From the NCBI RefSeq assembly GCF_009793335.1, contig NZ_WING01000001.1, positions 4,092,001 through 4,156,000 on the forward strand: a stretch of DNA of 64,000 nucleotides, in the 5' to 3' direction. The position numbers and the translations under genes are program-made. The notes under the pieces were generated by a model. That model was not told where the DNA came from, ran no database searches, and saw only the letters and a program-made list of their open reading frames with translations. Shown piece after piece: positions 17,636 through 27,446 of this stretch. Each line of letters starts with the position of its first letter. Positions within the stretch are counted from its first letter, which is position 1. The stretch comes from Actinomadura sp. J1-007. Its GTDB lineage: Bacteria > Actinomycetota > Actinomycetes > Streptosporangiales > Streptosporangiaceae.

Positions 17636-19005
17636 ATGACCCATGTCTCGAACCCGGAGGGCGGCATGCCGCAGCGGGTGCGCTACCGGCTGCTCGGCCT
17701 GTCCATGGTCGTGGTGATCGCGCTGCTGCTGGCGCTCACGGTCGCGCTGTTCAACAAGGCCCTCACGCCGGTGCTGCGGGTGAAGGTCGAGGCCGAGCGC
17801 GCCGGGCTCCAGCTGCTGCCCCGTTCGGACGTCAAGGTCCGGGGCCTGATCGTCGGCGAGGTCCGCAGCACGAAGGCGACGGAGAACGGCGCCGTGCTGA
17901 ACCTCGCGATCGACCCCGACAAGGCGAAGCTGATCCCCAGCAACGTGCAGGCGAGGCTGCTGCCGAAGACGCTGTTCGGCGAGAAGTACGTCGACCTGGA
18001 GATCCCGGCGCAGGCCGGGCCGGCCGGGCTGCGCGGCGGCCAGGTCATCCAGCAGGACCGCTCGCAGGCCGCCGTCGAGATCGACAAGGTGCTCGACAAC
18101 CTGCTGCCGCTGCTCCAGGCGGTCAAGCCGGAGAAGCTGAACGCCACGCTGAACGCGGTCGCGACCGCGCTCCAGGGCCGCGGCGACCAGCTCGGCCGCA
18201 ACCTGGAGCAGGCCGACGCGCTGCTGAAGAAGATCAACCCGCAGCTCGGCACGCTGGTGTACGACCTGAAGGGCCTGTCGGACGTGTCCGACATCTACAG
18301 CGCGGCGGCGCCGGACCTGCTCCAGACGCTGCGCAACCTGAACGTCACCAGCAAGACGGTCACCGACAAGCGCCGGACGATCGAGGACATCATCCCGATG
18401 GTCACCGGCTTCTCCAACGACACCGACCGGTTCATGCGGCACAACGCCCGAAGATCATCGGGGTGAACGTGGCGAACCGCGAGGGCCTGGAGCTGATCGC
18501 CCGCTACTCGCCGTCGCTGCCGTGCGTGTTCCGCGGGCTGGACAAGCTCCGCCCGGAGATGGAGCGCGTCGCCGGCGCGGGCGACTCCAAGACGTTCAAC
18601 CTGACGATCGAGGTCGTCAAGCCGCGGCCGCCGTACAAGTACCCGCTGGACCTGCCCGAGGCGAAGGACCAGCGCAACCCGCGCTGCTACAACCTGCCGA
18701 ACCCGAAGGTGCCGTTCCCCGACTACCTGGCGCTGGACGGCACGCAGGACGACCTGTGGTGGAAGAACCCCGACGACCCGAACGGCGGGCACGGCGGCGG
18801 GCAGGCCCCGGCGCGCGCCGCCGGGCAGGGCCGCGGCCGGTCGGTGTCGAACGTGTTCGTGGACCCGGGCACGGCGATGAGCGAGAAGGACAAGATCAAG
18901 AATGTCGTCGGGCCGATGATCCGCACCCCGGCGAACGAGGTGTCGGACGTGGCGCAGCTCATGTTCGGGCCGGTCATGCAGGGATCGGTGGTGACGGTCA
19001 GGTGA
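17636..19005 (+). CDS. MlaD/Mce protein 1 (MceA position); frameshifted in this sequence
   Basis: The restored protein has 456 residues: a membrane anchor (about 18-40), the MlaD/MCE domain (VEAERAGLQLLPRSDVKVRG, then FGEKYVDLEIP), and a long helical region (KVLDNLLPLLQAVKP). Mce proteins assemble into a hexameric tube that shields lipids between envelope and membrane. At about 18443 the frame fails: GCCCGAAGATC needs one extra base to read ARKIIG and continue into VNVANREGLELIARYSPSLP, in the next frame, to the TGA at 19003. The C-terminal half is conserved (VFVDPGTAMSEKDKIKNVVG), so I take the break to be a sequence error. The stop overlaps the next start. Confidence 0.85.
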
Positions 19006-20033
19006 GGACGACGAGCGCGGCCGTCAAGCTGGCGATCTTCGTGGCCATCACGTCGGTGACCACCGGCATCCTGGCGATGACGATCTCCAACCTCCGCTTC
19101 CAGGACACCCGCAGCTACAAGGCGGTGTTCACCGACGTGGCCGGGCTGCTCGACAACGACGACGTGCGCGTCGCGGGCGTCCGGGTCGGCCAGGTCGAGC
19201 ACATCGAGCTCTACAAGGGCGACAAGGCCGAGGTCACGTTCAAGCTGAACAAGGACGGCGTCTTCGCGGCCGGGCTGCCGAAGTCGACGCAGGTGCAGGT
19301 GCGGTACCGCAACCTGATGGGCCAGCGCTACCTGGCGTTGGACGAGGGGCCCGGCAGCGCCAACGACTACCTGCGTCCCGGCGGCGTGATCCCGGTCTCG
19401 CAGACCCGGCCGGCGCTGGACCTCACCGTGCTGTTCAACGGGTTCCGCCCGCTGTTTCGCGCCCTGGAGCCCGACGACGTCAACAAGCTGGCGTTCCAGA
19501 TCGTCCAGACCCTCCAGGGGGAGGGCGGCACGGTCAACAGCCTGCTCGCGCACGTCGCGTCGCTGACCAACACCCTCGCCGACCGCGACCAGGTCATCGG
19601 GCGGGTCATCGACAACCTCAACAACGTGCTCGGCACGATCGACCAGCGGCACGACGAGGTCAACCGGCTGATCACCGACCTGCGCGGGTTCGTCAGCGGG
19701 GTCTCCGACGACCGCCAGGCGATCTTCAACTCGGTGGAGGCGATCAACGGCCTGGAGGGCACCACCGCCGACCTGCTGCGCGACGCGCGGCCCGACCTGA
19801 AGAGCGACATCGCCGGGCTCAAGCAGCTCACCGGCACCCTGAACGACAACAGGGCGGTGCTCGACAAGGGCCTCAAGCGCACGCCGGACCGGCTGGAGAA
19901 GCTGGTGAACATCTCCTCCTACGGCTCCTGGTTCAACATGTACATCTGCGGTCTCGACGCGCGGGTGCGGCTGCCGGGCGGCCCGGTCTACCAGACCCCG
20001 GCGATCGTGAACGAGAACGCGAGGTGCAAGTAG
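19002..20033 (+). CDS. MlaD/Mce protein 2 (MceB position)
   Basis: The 343-residue protein begins at a GTG overlapping the previous stop (GTGA). It has an N-terminal membrane anchor (KLAIFVAITSVTTGILAM), the MCE domain (FTDVAGLLDNDDVRVAGVRV, QVRYRNLMGQRYLALDEG) and an alpha-helical region with a C-terminal SYGSWFNMYICGLDARVRL, which is typical of MceB. It is one of the six subunits expected in the lipid-conducting Mce tube. Confidence 0.92.
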   Translation: MRTTSAAVKLAIFVAITSVTTGILAMTISNLRFQDTRSYKAVFTDVAGLLDNDDVRVAGVRVGQVEHIELYKGDKAEVTFKLNKDGVFAAGLPKSTQVQVRYRNLMGQRYLALDEGPGSANDYLRPGGVIPVSQTRPALDLTVLFNGFRPLFRALEPDDVNKLAFQIVQTLQGEGGTVNSLLAHVASLTNTLADRDQVIGRVIDNLNNVLGTIDQRHDEVNRLITDLRGFVSGVSDDRQAIFNSVEAINGLEGTTADLLRDARPDLKSDIAGLKQLTGTLNDNRAVLDKGLKRTPDRLEKLVNISSYGSWFNMYICGLDARVRLPGGPVYQTPAIVNENARCK

Positions 20034-21191
20034 ATGAGGATCCCGTTCCGGGAGCGCAACCCGGTCCCCATCGGCCTCACCGCGTTCGCCGTGATCATCG
20101 TCGCGCTGCTGCTCGCGATGAACCTGAAGAACATCCCGTTCGTCGCGGGCGGCACCGAGCACACCGCCTCGTTCAAGGAGGCCGCCGGGCTGAAGTCCGA
20201 CGAGGAGGTCCGCATCGCGGGCGTCAAGGTCGGCGAGATCTCCGGCCTGGACCTGGACGGCGACCACGTCAAGGTCACCTTCCGGGTGAACGACGGCGTG
20301 CGGCTCGGCGACCTGACCCGTGCCGAGATCAAGATCAAGACGGTGCTCGGGTCGCACTACCTGGCGCTGGTGCCGCGCGGCGGCGGGCGGCTCGGCCGCG
20401 ACATCCCGATCGAGCGCACCAGCACGCCGTTCGAGGTCGTCCCGGCGATCAGCGAGCTGACCAAGCGGGTCAGCAAGATCGACTACCAGCAGGTGGCGAA
20501 GTCGTTCGACGTGCTGTCGGACACCTTCAAGAACTCGCCGGAGGAGATCCGGGCGTCGCTGAAGGGCCTGCGCCGGCTGTCGGACACCGTCGCGTCCCGC
20601 GACGACCAGATCCACGAGCTGGCGGGCAAGGCCAAGAACGTCACCCAGCTCCTCGCCGACCGCAACCGCGACTTCACCAAGCTGGTCGAGGACGGCGACG
20701 AGGTGCTCCAGGCCGTGCAGGCCAGGCGGGCGGTGATCCACCAGCTCCTGATCAACACGGTGTCGCTGTCGCAGCAGGTCAACGGGCTGATCAAGGAGAA
20801 CGAGGCGCAGCTGCGGCCGATGCTGGCCAACCTCCAGAACGTCAGCGAGGTGCTGCTGAAGAACCAGGACAACCTGGACCGGATCCTCCAGCTGTTCACC
20901 CCGTTCGCCCGCCAGTTCTCCGACGTCACGGGCACCGGCCGGTGGTTCGACTCCTACATCCAGAACCTCCTGCCGATCCCGGCGTCCATCAAGGACCCGC
21001 AGAAGAGCGGGGGAGGGAGCGGCGCCCGGGGCCCGGCCCAGCAGCAGGCCGTCCCGCCCGCGCAGCCCGGCGGCCGGCAAGGGCAGCAGGGACAGCCCGG
21101 CGGCCAGCAGGGGCAGCAGGGACAGCCCGGCGGTCAGCAGGGCGGCGACCGGTCCGGAAACCAGAACAACCCGCTGCCCTTCCTCCCGTGA
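20034..21191 (+). CDS. MlaD/Mce protein 3 (MceC position)
   Basis: The 385-residue protein starts immediately after the MceB stop. It has a membrane anchor (PIGLTAFAVIIVALLLAM), the MCE domain (FKEAAGLKSDEEVRIAGVKV and KTVLGSHYLALVPRG) and a helical needle region rich in Asp/Asn and Leu heptads (about 145-310). The tail is low-complexity Gln/Gly/Pro with a 27-bp tandem repeat (encoding QPGGQQGQQG units, 21070-21135). It is likely a subunit of the hexameric Mce tunnel. Confidence 0.92.
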   Translation: MRIPFRERNPVPIGLTAFAVIIVALLLAMNLKNIPFVAGGTEHTASFKEAAGLKSDEEVRIAGVKVGEISGLDLDGDHVKVTFRVNDGVRLGDLTRAEIKIKTVLGSHYLALVPRGGGRLGRDIPIERTSTPFEVVPAISELTKRVSKIDYQQVAKSFDVLSDTFKNSPEEIRASLKGLRRLSDTVASRDDQIHELAGKAKNVTQLLADRNRDFTKLVEDGDEVLQAVQARRAVIHQLLINTVSLSQQVNGLIKENEAQLRPMLANLQNVSEVLLKNQDNLDRILQLFTPFARQFSDVTGTGRWFDSYIQNLLPIPASIKDPQKSGGGSGARGPAQQQAVPPAQPGGRQGQQGQPGGQQGQQGQPGGQQGGDRSGNQNNPLPFLP

Positions 21192-21212
21192 GCACCAGCA
21201 GGCAGGTATTCA

Positions 21213-22448
21213 GTGCGTAACTCCGCAACCATCCTTCGCCTCGGCGGCGCGATCCTCGCCGTCGCGGTGCTGGCGGCCGCGCTCGTGCTGCTGCTCCAGG
21301 AGCCGAAGCAGCGCCACCTGACGGCGTACTTCACCAAGACCGTCGGCCTCTACAAGGGCGCCGACGTGCGCATCCTCGGCATCAAGGTCGGCAAGGTCAC
21401 CAAGGTGACGCCGGTCGGCGACGCGGTGCGGGTCGAGATGGAGTACGAGGCCAGGCGCAAGGTCCCGGCGGACGCGCAGGCCGTGATCGTCAACCAGACG
21501 CTGGTCGCCGACCGGTACGTCCAGCTCACCCCCGTCTACAAGGGCGGCGCGACGCTGGCCGACAAGGCGACGCTGACGACGAGCCGTACCGCCGTGCCGG
21601 TCGAGGTGGACGAGGTCGGCGGCAGCCTGAGCGACCTCAGCAAGGCGCTCGGTCCCGAAGGCGCCAACAAGGACGGGTCGCTGTCGCGGCTGCTCCAGGT
21701 CGGTGCCAACACCCTGGAGGGGCAGGGCACCGACATCCGCCAGACCATCCACGACACGTCCAAGATGCTGAGCACGCTCAGCGCCGACCGCGGCGACGTG
21801 GCCAAGACGATCGAGAACCTGCGGGTCATCACCGACGCGATGAAGGCCAACGACCAGCAGATCAAGCAGTTCACCGGGCATCTGAACGGCGTGTCCGGGC
21901 AGCTCGCGGGGGAGAAGGAGGAGCTGAGCGCGGCCCTCAACACCCTCGCGCCGACGCTGCGGACCGTCCAGCGGTTCATCAAGGACAACCGCGGGCAGCT
22001 GTCCACCAACGTGCGGCAGCTCGCGCAGATCACCGGCGTGCTGGTCAAGGAGAAGGACAAGCTCGCCGAGCTGCTGGAGGTCGGCCCGCTCGCGATCAAC
22101 AACCTGGCGCGGGCGTACGACCCGATCAGCGGCACCATCCACAACCGCGCCGACCTGCGCCAGTTCCACGACCTGGCCGACTGGGTCTGCTCGCTCGCCT
22201 ACTCGGTCGGCACGCCGCCGAAGCAGTGCCTGGACTTCGTCCGGCCGTACAACGGGATCGGCAAGGCCCTCACCGGGCTCAGCCTCGACCTGTCCTGGAT
22301 CACGGCGCTGACCACGCACTACGACCCGGTTCCGATCCCGCCGGACGCGTACGGCCCGGGCGGCCGGGGCGGCAAGGGCGGGCGCGCCGCGGCCCCGCAA
22401 CACAAGCCGAAGGACATCACCTCGCTGCTCCCCGGAGGTGGCCGATGA
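21213..22448 (+). CDS. MlaD/Mce protein 4 (MceD position)
   Basis: The 411-residue protein begins at a GTG at 21213. Domains: membrane anchor (GGAILAVAVLAAALVLLLQE), MCE domain (FTKTVGLYKGADVRILGIKV, VNQTLVADRYVQLTPVY), helical region with several SADRGDVAKTI and NDQQIKQFT repeats, and the Cys-containing C-terminal end WVCSLAYSVGTPPKQCLDF that is common in MceD proteins. A Gly/Lys-rich tail ends the protein. The stop overlaps the next ATG. Confidence 0.92.
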   Translation: MRNSATILRLGGAILAVAVLAAALVLLLQEPKQRHLTAYFTKTVGLYKGADVRILGIKVGKVTKVTPVGDAVRVEMEYEARRKVPADAQAVIVNQTLVADRYVQLTPVYKGGATLADKATLTTSRTAVPVEVDEVGGSLSDLSKALGPEGANKDGSLSRLLQVGANTLEGQGTDIRQTIHDTSKMLSTLSADRGDVAKTIENLRVITDAMKANDQQIKQFTGHLNGVSGQLAGEKEELSAALNTLAPTLRTVQRFIKDNRGQLSTNVRQLAQITGVLVKEKDKLAELLEVGPLAINNLARAYDPISGTIHNRADLRQFHDLADWVCSLAYSVGTPPKQCLDFVRPYNGIGKALTGLSLDLSWITALTTHYDPVPIPPDAYGPGGRGGKGGRAAAPQHKPKDITSLLPGGGR

Positions 22449-23839
22449 GCACCAGTCCGACGCGCGGACGCGCGGGCACGGGCGCGTGGAGGCGGGCGCG
22501 CCTGCTCGGCCTCGCGGCGCTCGCGGGCGCGACGGCCCTGTCGGGCTGCTCGTTCCGCGGCGTCGACTCGATCCCGCTGCCCGGCGGCCCCGACCTCGGC
22601 GGCAGCCCGAAGACGATCAAGATCGAGTTCACGAACGTGCTCGACCTGGTGCCCCAGTCGGTGGTCAAGGTCAACGACGTGTCCGTCGGCAAGGTCGACA
22701 AGATCGACCTGGCCGCGGGCGGGAGCGCCCCCGCCGGGACGGGCGGCGGCCAGACCGGCGCGGCGGGGTGGCACGCCCTGGTGACGGTCAAGGTCCGCAA
22801 GGACGTCAAGCTGCCCGACAACGCGGTCGCGTCCATCGGCCAGACCAGCCTGCTCGGCGAGAAGTTCGTCGCGCTGTCGGCGCCGCCGAACCAGCCCGCG
22901 CAGGGCGAGCTGTCGTCCGGCGACCTGATCCCGCTCGCGCGCACCAACCGCAGCACCGAGATCGAGGAGGTGCTGTCGGCGATGTCGATGCTGCTGAACG
23001 GCGGCGGCATCGAGCAGATCGCCACGATCAGCCACGAGCTCCAGGCCGCGATGGGCGGCCGCGAGTCGACGATCAAGTCGGTGCTGCACCGCGTCAACAC
23101 GTTCGTCGGGACCCTGGACCGCAACCGGACCGCGATCACCCGGGCGCTCGACAGCATCGACCGGCTCACCGGCAAGCTGTCGAACGAGCGCGCCACGATC
23201 GCCGACACGATCGACAAGACCGGCCCGGCGATCGGCGTGCTGAACCGCAACCGCGCCGACCTCACCAAGATGCTCGTCGCGCTCGACAGGCTGAGCCGCA
23301 CGACCACCGGGGTGATCAAGCGGTCGCAGGCCGACCTGCTGGCCAACCTCAAGGACCTCGACACGATCGTCCGCAACCTCAACAAGGCCGGCGACACGCT
23401 GCCCAAGTCCCTCGAAACGCTGATCACCTTCCCGTTCCCCGCCACGTTCGGCAACGTGATCAAGGGCGACTACGGCAACGTGCGCCTCACCATCGACCTG
23501 GACTTCGAGAACATCGCCCACAACCTGCTGGGCGGCACCGACCTGGAGGGCATGCTCGGCAGCGGGCAGCAGATGCGCGGGATGCTCCAGGTCCCGAACG
23601 TGCAGCTCCCGCAGTCGCCGCTGGGCGTCCTGCCGCAGACCCCGCCCGCGGGCTCGGGCGGCTCGGGCGGCTCGGGCGGCGGGCAGGGCGGTCTGCCCGG
23701 CCTGCCGGGCCAGGGCACCGGAGGCGCGCCCGCCACGCCCCAGAAGAACGGCGGCAAGGCCCGCAACCGCCCGGGGGCCCTGGCTCCCCCGGCGCGGGAG
23801 GGCGATCTGCGGAGCCTGATGACGGGGGGCCTGTCGTGA
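22445..23839 (+). CDS. MlaD/Mce lipoprotein 5 (MceE position)
   Basis: The 464-residue protein has a lipobox (ATALSGC, Cys about 36), which marks the MceE subunit: it is anchored by lipid rather than by a helix. The MCE domain follows (EFTNVLDLVPQSVVKVNDV, ASIGQTSLLGEKFVALSAP), then helical repeats of the form LDRNRTAITRALDSIDRLTG and a C-terminal Gly/Pro-rich tail ending in REGDLRSLMTGGLS. It overlaps both neighbouring genes by 4 bp, so translation is coupled along the operon. Confidence 0.93.
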   Translation: MSTSPTRGRAGTGAWRRARLLGLAALAGATALSGCSFRGVDSIPLPGGPDLGGSPKTIKIEFTNVLDLVPQSVVKVNDVSVGKVDKIDLAAGGSAPAGTGGGQTGAAGWHALVTVKVRKDVKLPDNAVASIGQTSLLGEKFVALSAPPNQPAQGELSSGDLIPLARTNRSTEIEEVLSAMSMLLNGGGIEQIATISHELQAAMGGRESTIKSVLHRVNTFVGTLDRNRTAITRALDSIDRLTGKLSNERATIADTIDKTGPAIGVLNRNRADLTKMLVALDRLSRTTTGVIKRSQADLLANLKDLDTIVRNLNKAGDTLPKSLETLITFPFPATFGNVIKGDYGNVRLTIDLDFENIAHNLLGGTDLEGMLGSGQQMRGMLQVPNVQLPQSPLGVLPQTPPAGSGGSGGSGGGQGGLPGLPGQGTGGAPATPQKNGGKARNRPGALAPPAREGDLRSLMTGGLS

Positions 23840-25312
23840 TCCTCAAGCGCGGCATCAAGTTGCAGCTCATCGCGTTCGCCGTCATCACCGTGGTCGGGGT
23901 GTCGGTCGTCCTGGTGAACTACATCGGGGTCGGGCGCAAGCTGCTCGGCCGCGAGTACACCGCCTACGTCGACCTCACCGACTCCGGCGGCGTGTTCACC
24001 AACGCCGAGGTCACCTACCGCGGCGTCCCGGTCGGCAAGGTCGGCCCGATCCAGCTCACCGACACCGGCATCAAGGTCAAGCTCGTCCTCAACCGCGGCA
24101 AGCGGATCCCGCGCGAGGGCACCTCGGCGATCGTGGCCAACCGCTCGGCGGTCGGCGAGCAGTACATCGACCTCCAGCCGAGCCGCAACACCGGCCCCTA
24201 CCTCGACCAGGGCAGCCCGTACACGATCCCGAGGCGGCTCACCAAGCTCCCGGTGTCCACCGCCGAGCTGCTGCGCAACGTCGACAAGCTCGTCTCGTCC
24301 GTCGACCCGAAGAACCTCGGCACGATCGTGGACGAGCTCGACAAGGCGTTCAACGGGTCGGCCGCGGACCTCCAGTCGATCCTGGACGACACCGACCGGC
24401 TGATCCAGACCGCCGACCAGGCGTACCCGGACACCAAGAAGCTGCTGGACAACAGCCGCACCGTCCTGGACACCCAGCGCTCGCAGGGCGCCAACATCCT
24501 CGGCTTCTCCCGCAACCTGAACGAGCTGACCACCCAGCTCCGCAAGGACGACCCGGCGCTGCGGCAGACGATCGACAACGTGCCGGGCGCGGTGACCGAG
24601 GGCGGCAAGCTCGTCGACGCCCTGGAGCCGACCCTGCCGACGCTGCTGGCCAACCTGACCACCACCGGGCAGGTCATCGCGACCCGCAAGGCCGGGCTGC
24701 GCTCGCTGTTCATCCTCTACCCGGTGACGGTCGCGGGCGCGTTCACCGTGACGCCCGGCGACGGCACCCAGCACCTCGGCCTCGCGCTGAACATCGACTC
24801 GCCGCCCCCTTGCGAGAAGGGCTACGAGAAGACCAAGCGCCGCTGGCCCCACTTCACCGAGCGCAAGAAGCCGGACCTGAACACCGGCTGCAAGGACCGG
24901 CACGACTCGCCGAGCGCCGTGCGCGGCGCCCGCAACTTCCCGAAGGACGCCATCTCGCCGCCGCCGGCCGTCCCCCGGGCGCGACCGACGGCGCCGGGTT
25001 CCCGCCCGGCGGCGCCACCGGCGGCGGCTCCGAGGCGAAGGGCTCCGGGAAGGGCTCGGGCACCGCGTCCGGTAAGGGGCGGCGAACGGCTCCGGCAACG
25101 GTTCCGGCGGTCAGGCCGCGGCCGCGCCGATGAATCAGATGTTCGTCCCGTTTCCGTCCAACTCAGTGGAACTCGCCGGATACGATCCGTCGACCGGCGC
25201 GGTCTACGGCCCGGACGGCCAGCGGTACGTGATGCCCCGGAGCGCCGGCACTCGTCAGTTGGGAGAGGAATCGTCGTGGAAGTGGCTCCTGCTGGGACCG
25301 CTGAGCCAGTGA
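23836..25312 (+). CDS. MlaD/Mce protein 6 (MceF position); frameshifted near the 3' end
   Basis: The protein starts at a GTG overlapping the mceE stop: a membrane anchor (LIAFAVITVVGVSVVLVNYI), MCE domain (DLTDSGGVFTNAEVTYRGV, ANRSAVGEQYIDLQP) and helical region. Near 24972 and again near 25077 the frame moves by one base each time, in a Pro/Gly/Ser-rich linker. Restoring two bases in the runs GTCCCCCGGGC and AAGGGGCGGCG joins the body to a conserved C-terminus (ELAGYDPSTGAVYGPDGQ to WKWLLLGPLSQ) and gives 492 residues. The next gene starts inside this C-terminus. Confidence 0.85.
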
Positions 25313-25797
25313 GGCGCGCCGGGAGCCTGGCGGTCGCGATCACCTCCGGGGTGGTCGTGGCGGCCCTCGCGGTCGCGGTGGTCTGGCTCGGCATCGGCGT
25401 GCTGCACAAGCAGGACGGCACCGACCAGCGCGCGAAGGCGATGCAGTCCGCGCGGCAGATGGGCGTCAACCTGATGACCCTCGACCACTCCAGGGCCCAG
25501 AAGGACCTGGACCGGATCGTCAAGGGCGCCACCGGCAACCTCAAGAACAAGCTCAGCTCCCAGTCCAAGACGTTCATGGACCAGCTCGCCAAGACGCAGG
25601 CGAAGTCGACGGTCAGCGACGTGGAGGCCGCGGTCGTGTCGATCGACGGCGACTCCGCCGAGGTGATGGTGTCGCTGAACGGCACGGTCACCAACCCCAA
25701 GGTCACCAACGGCACGCCGCGCGCCTACCGGTTCCTGATGGACCTCAGCAAGACCGGTGACGGCTGGCTCGTGTCCGAGATGGAGATGGTCCCGTGA
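25276..25797 (+). CDS. Mce-associated membrane protein (Mas) 1
   Basis: The 173-residue protein begins at the GTG at 25276, 8 bp after GGAGAGG and inside the end of the Mce6 gene. It has one membrane helix (about 15-37, VAITSGVVVAALAVAVVWLG) and an extracytoplasmic domain (KAMQSARQMGVNLMTLDHS, then VEAAVVSIDGDSAEVMVSLNG) of the NTF2-like Mas type. Such proteins stabilise the Mce complex and in mycobacteria are linked to cholesterol and fatty-acid uptake. The next gene overlaps by GTGA. Confidence 0.88.
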   Translation: MEVAPAGTAEPVRRAGSLAVAITSGVVVAALAVAVVWLGIGVLHKQDGTDQRAKAMQSARQMGVNLMTLDHSRAQKDLDRIVKGATGNLKNKLSSQSKTFMDQLAKTQAKSTVSDVEAAVVSIDGDSAEVMVSLNGTVTNPKVTNGTPRAYRFLMDLSKTGDGWLVSEMEMVP

Positions 25798-27032
25798 CGA
25801 TGCTCGGCCGGGGCAGGCGCTCCGCTGAAGACAAGAAGAAGGGCGAGGCGAAGACCGCTGTAGAGGCCGAGAAGGCCGAGAAGGCGGACAAGGCCGAGAA
25901 GGCGGAGCGGAAGGCCGCCGACCTCCAGGCCGCCGCCGACCGCGCGGCCGAACGGGCCGCGAAGGCGGAGGAGGCCGCGGAGGCCGCCCGGCTCGCCGAG
26001 GAGGCCGCCGCCAAGGCCAAGGAGGCCGCGCGCCTCGCCCAGGCCGCCGCGCTCGCCGCCGCGGAGGCCGAGGCCGCCGCCGAAGCGGCCGAGACGGCGG
26101 ACGCCACCGACACGCCCGAGGCGGCCGACGCAGCCGAGGACGCCGACGCCGCCGAGGACGACGCCGGCGAGAAGCCCGTCGGCACGGCTTCGTCCAAGGT
26201 CAAAGAGGCGGCGAAGCCGTCTGAGGACGACGCCGACACCCTCACGGACGACGACTCCGAGGCCGAGGATGGCTCCGAAACGCTCTCTGAGGGCGTGAAG
26301 GGCAAAACCTCGCTCACCAAGCCGTCCCGTACGGGGAAAACCTCTGAGAAGCCGTCTGAGGACGTTTCAGACGACAGCGGCACGGCCGCCGACACCGAAA
26401 CAGCCACCGACACCGAAACAGCCACCGACGCCGAAACCGACACCGACGCTGAGGCCGACACCGGCGAGGCCGACGACGTCGAGTTCAAGCCCGCCCAGAA
26501 GGCCGCGGCCGAGGACGACGAGTCGCGGACGCGCCGGCGGTCCCGGTGGCCGTGGCCGGTTTGGGTCTCGGCCACCGTCGGCGTGCTGATCGTGGCCCTG
26601 GCCGCGGGAACGGTGGCACTCGCGCTGGAGTACCGCCACCAGAAGGCCGTGGAGACCGCGACCAAGCAGGGCGTCTTCGCCGCCTCCCGGGCCGCGCAGG
26701 ACCTGTCGTCGTACGACTACCAGTCGCTCGACGCCGACCTGAAGCAGGCGTCGCAGGCGACGACCGGCAAGCTGCGCACCCAGTACGACAAGCTCGCGGC
26801 GGACCTGAAGTCGATGGCCGTCCCGCAGCAGGCGGTCTCGACGACGACGGTGGTCAAGGCCGGGGCGATCAGCGCGACGCCGGACAAGGTGGTCGTGCTC
26901 GTCTACGCCAACCGTTCGACGGCGACCAAGTCCGACAAGGAGAAGCGGCTCCCCGAGCCGCTGCGGCTGAAGCTGACCATGGTCAAGGAGAAGAGCCGCT
27001 GGCTCGCCTCCGATCTCGTCGTGATCTCCTGA
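25794..27032 (+). CDS. Mce-associated membrane protein (Mas) 2 with long Ala/Lys/Glu-rich N-terminus
   Basis: The 412-residue protein has three parts. Residues 1-110 are an Ala/Glu/Lys-rich, likely continuous helical or coiled-coil region (EKAEKADKAEKAERKAAD and similar). Residues 110-245 are acidic and disordered, with Thr/Glu/Asp repeats (TATDTETATDAE-like). A membrane helix (about 253-277, VWVSATVGVLIVALAAGTVA) is followed by a Mas-type extracytoplasmic domain (VFAASRAAQDLSSYDYQSLDA). The cytoplasmic arm is unusually long for a Mas protein. It is the last gene of the operon, with a terminator 40 bp beyond. Confidence 0.85.
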   Translation: MTMLGRGRRSAEDKKKGEAKTAVEAEKAEKADKAEKAERKAADLQAAADRAAERAAKAEEAAEAARLAEEAAAKAKEAARLAQAAALAAAEAEAAAEAAETADATDTPEAADAAEDADAAEDDAGEKPVGTASSKVKEAAKPSEDDADTLTDDDSEAEDGSETLSEGVKGKTSLTKPSRTGKTSEKPSEDVSDDSGTAADTETATDTETATDAETDTDAEADTGEADDVEFKPAQKAAAEDDESRTRRRSRWPWPVWVSATVGVLIVALAAGTVALALEYRHQKAVETATKQGVFAASRAAQDLSSYDYQSLDADLKQASQATTGKLRTQYDKLAADLKSMAVPQQAVSTTTVVKAGAISATPDKVVVLVYANRSTATKSDKEKRLPEPLRLKLTMVKEKSRWLASDLVVIS

Positions 27033-27071
27033 GCCCGGCCGCGGATCCGCCGGATCCGGCCCCGTGAACGC

Positions 27072-27105
27072 GTCGAGCGGTCACCCTCGCGGGTGGCCGC
27101 TCGAC
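27072..27105 (+). terminator. Terminator at the end of the mce operon
   Basis: A 15-bp stem (GTCGAGCGGTCACCC with one G-U pair) and TCGC tetraloop. It separates mce transcription from rpoB. Confidence 0.82.
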
Positions 27106-27209
27106 CCCGTCCGAGGGCCTTCAAACCCCCTACCATCGGGTAGGAGGCGGAATCCTAAACTATGGCCTTCCTCACTGCAGGTCAGAGCCCGAAAAGTCCA
27201 AGTCCGCTC

Positions 27210-27238
27210 TTGACTACAAGCCCCTGAGGAGCGATGCT
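27210..27238 (+). promoter_or_regulatory. Candidate upstream rpoB promoter
   Basis: TTGACT, a 17-bp spacer and GATGCT; the -35 is strong and the -10 imperfect. Confidence 0.35.
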
Positions 27239-27273
27239 CCATGGCAACTGTGATGCATACTGCGGCGCTAGAG

Positions 27274-27302
27274 TTGCGAGCGGTGTGGTGGTCGGCTACA
27301 CT
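27274..27302 (+). promoter_or_regulatory. Main rpoB-rpoC promoter
   Basis: TTGCGA, a 17-bp spacer and TACACT, predicting a leader of about 140 nt. The remainder of the 414-bp gap before rpoB contains a small CCTACC-ATCG-GGTAGG hairpin (27129-27144) and no gene that I can support. Confidence 0.6.
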
Positions 27303-27446
27303 GCCCCTTTGCGCTGCCCTCTGACTATCCACGTGTGAGAGCACTCCTGCCCAGGTCCGTTTTGGACCTCATCGTGCGGGTCTCGGACGTGGATCGTCTG
27401 GCGTGCGTGTCGTCAGTTACGCCGCGAGCCCTCGGAAGGACCACTC

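Noticed and set aside
27335-27446. Short open frame just before rpoB (starting near 27335)
   Set aside because: It overlaps the rpoB start in another frame, lacks a ribosome-binding site and has no conserved features.
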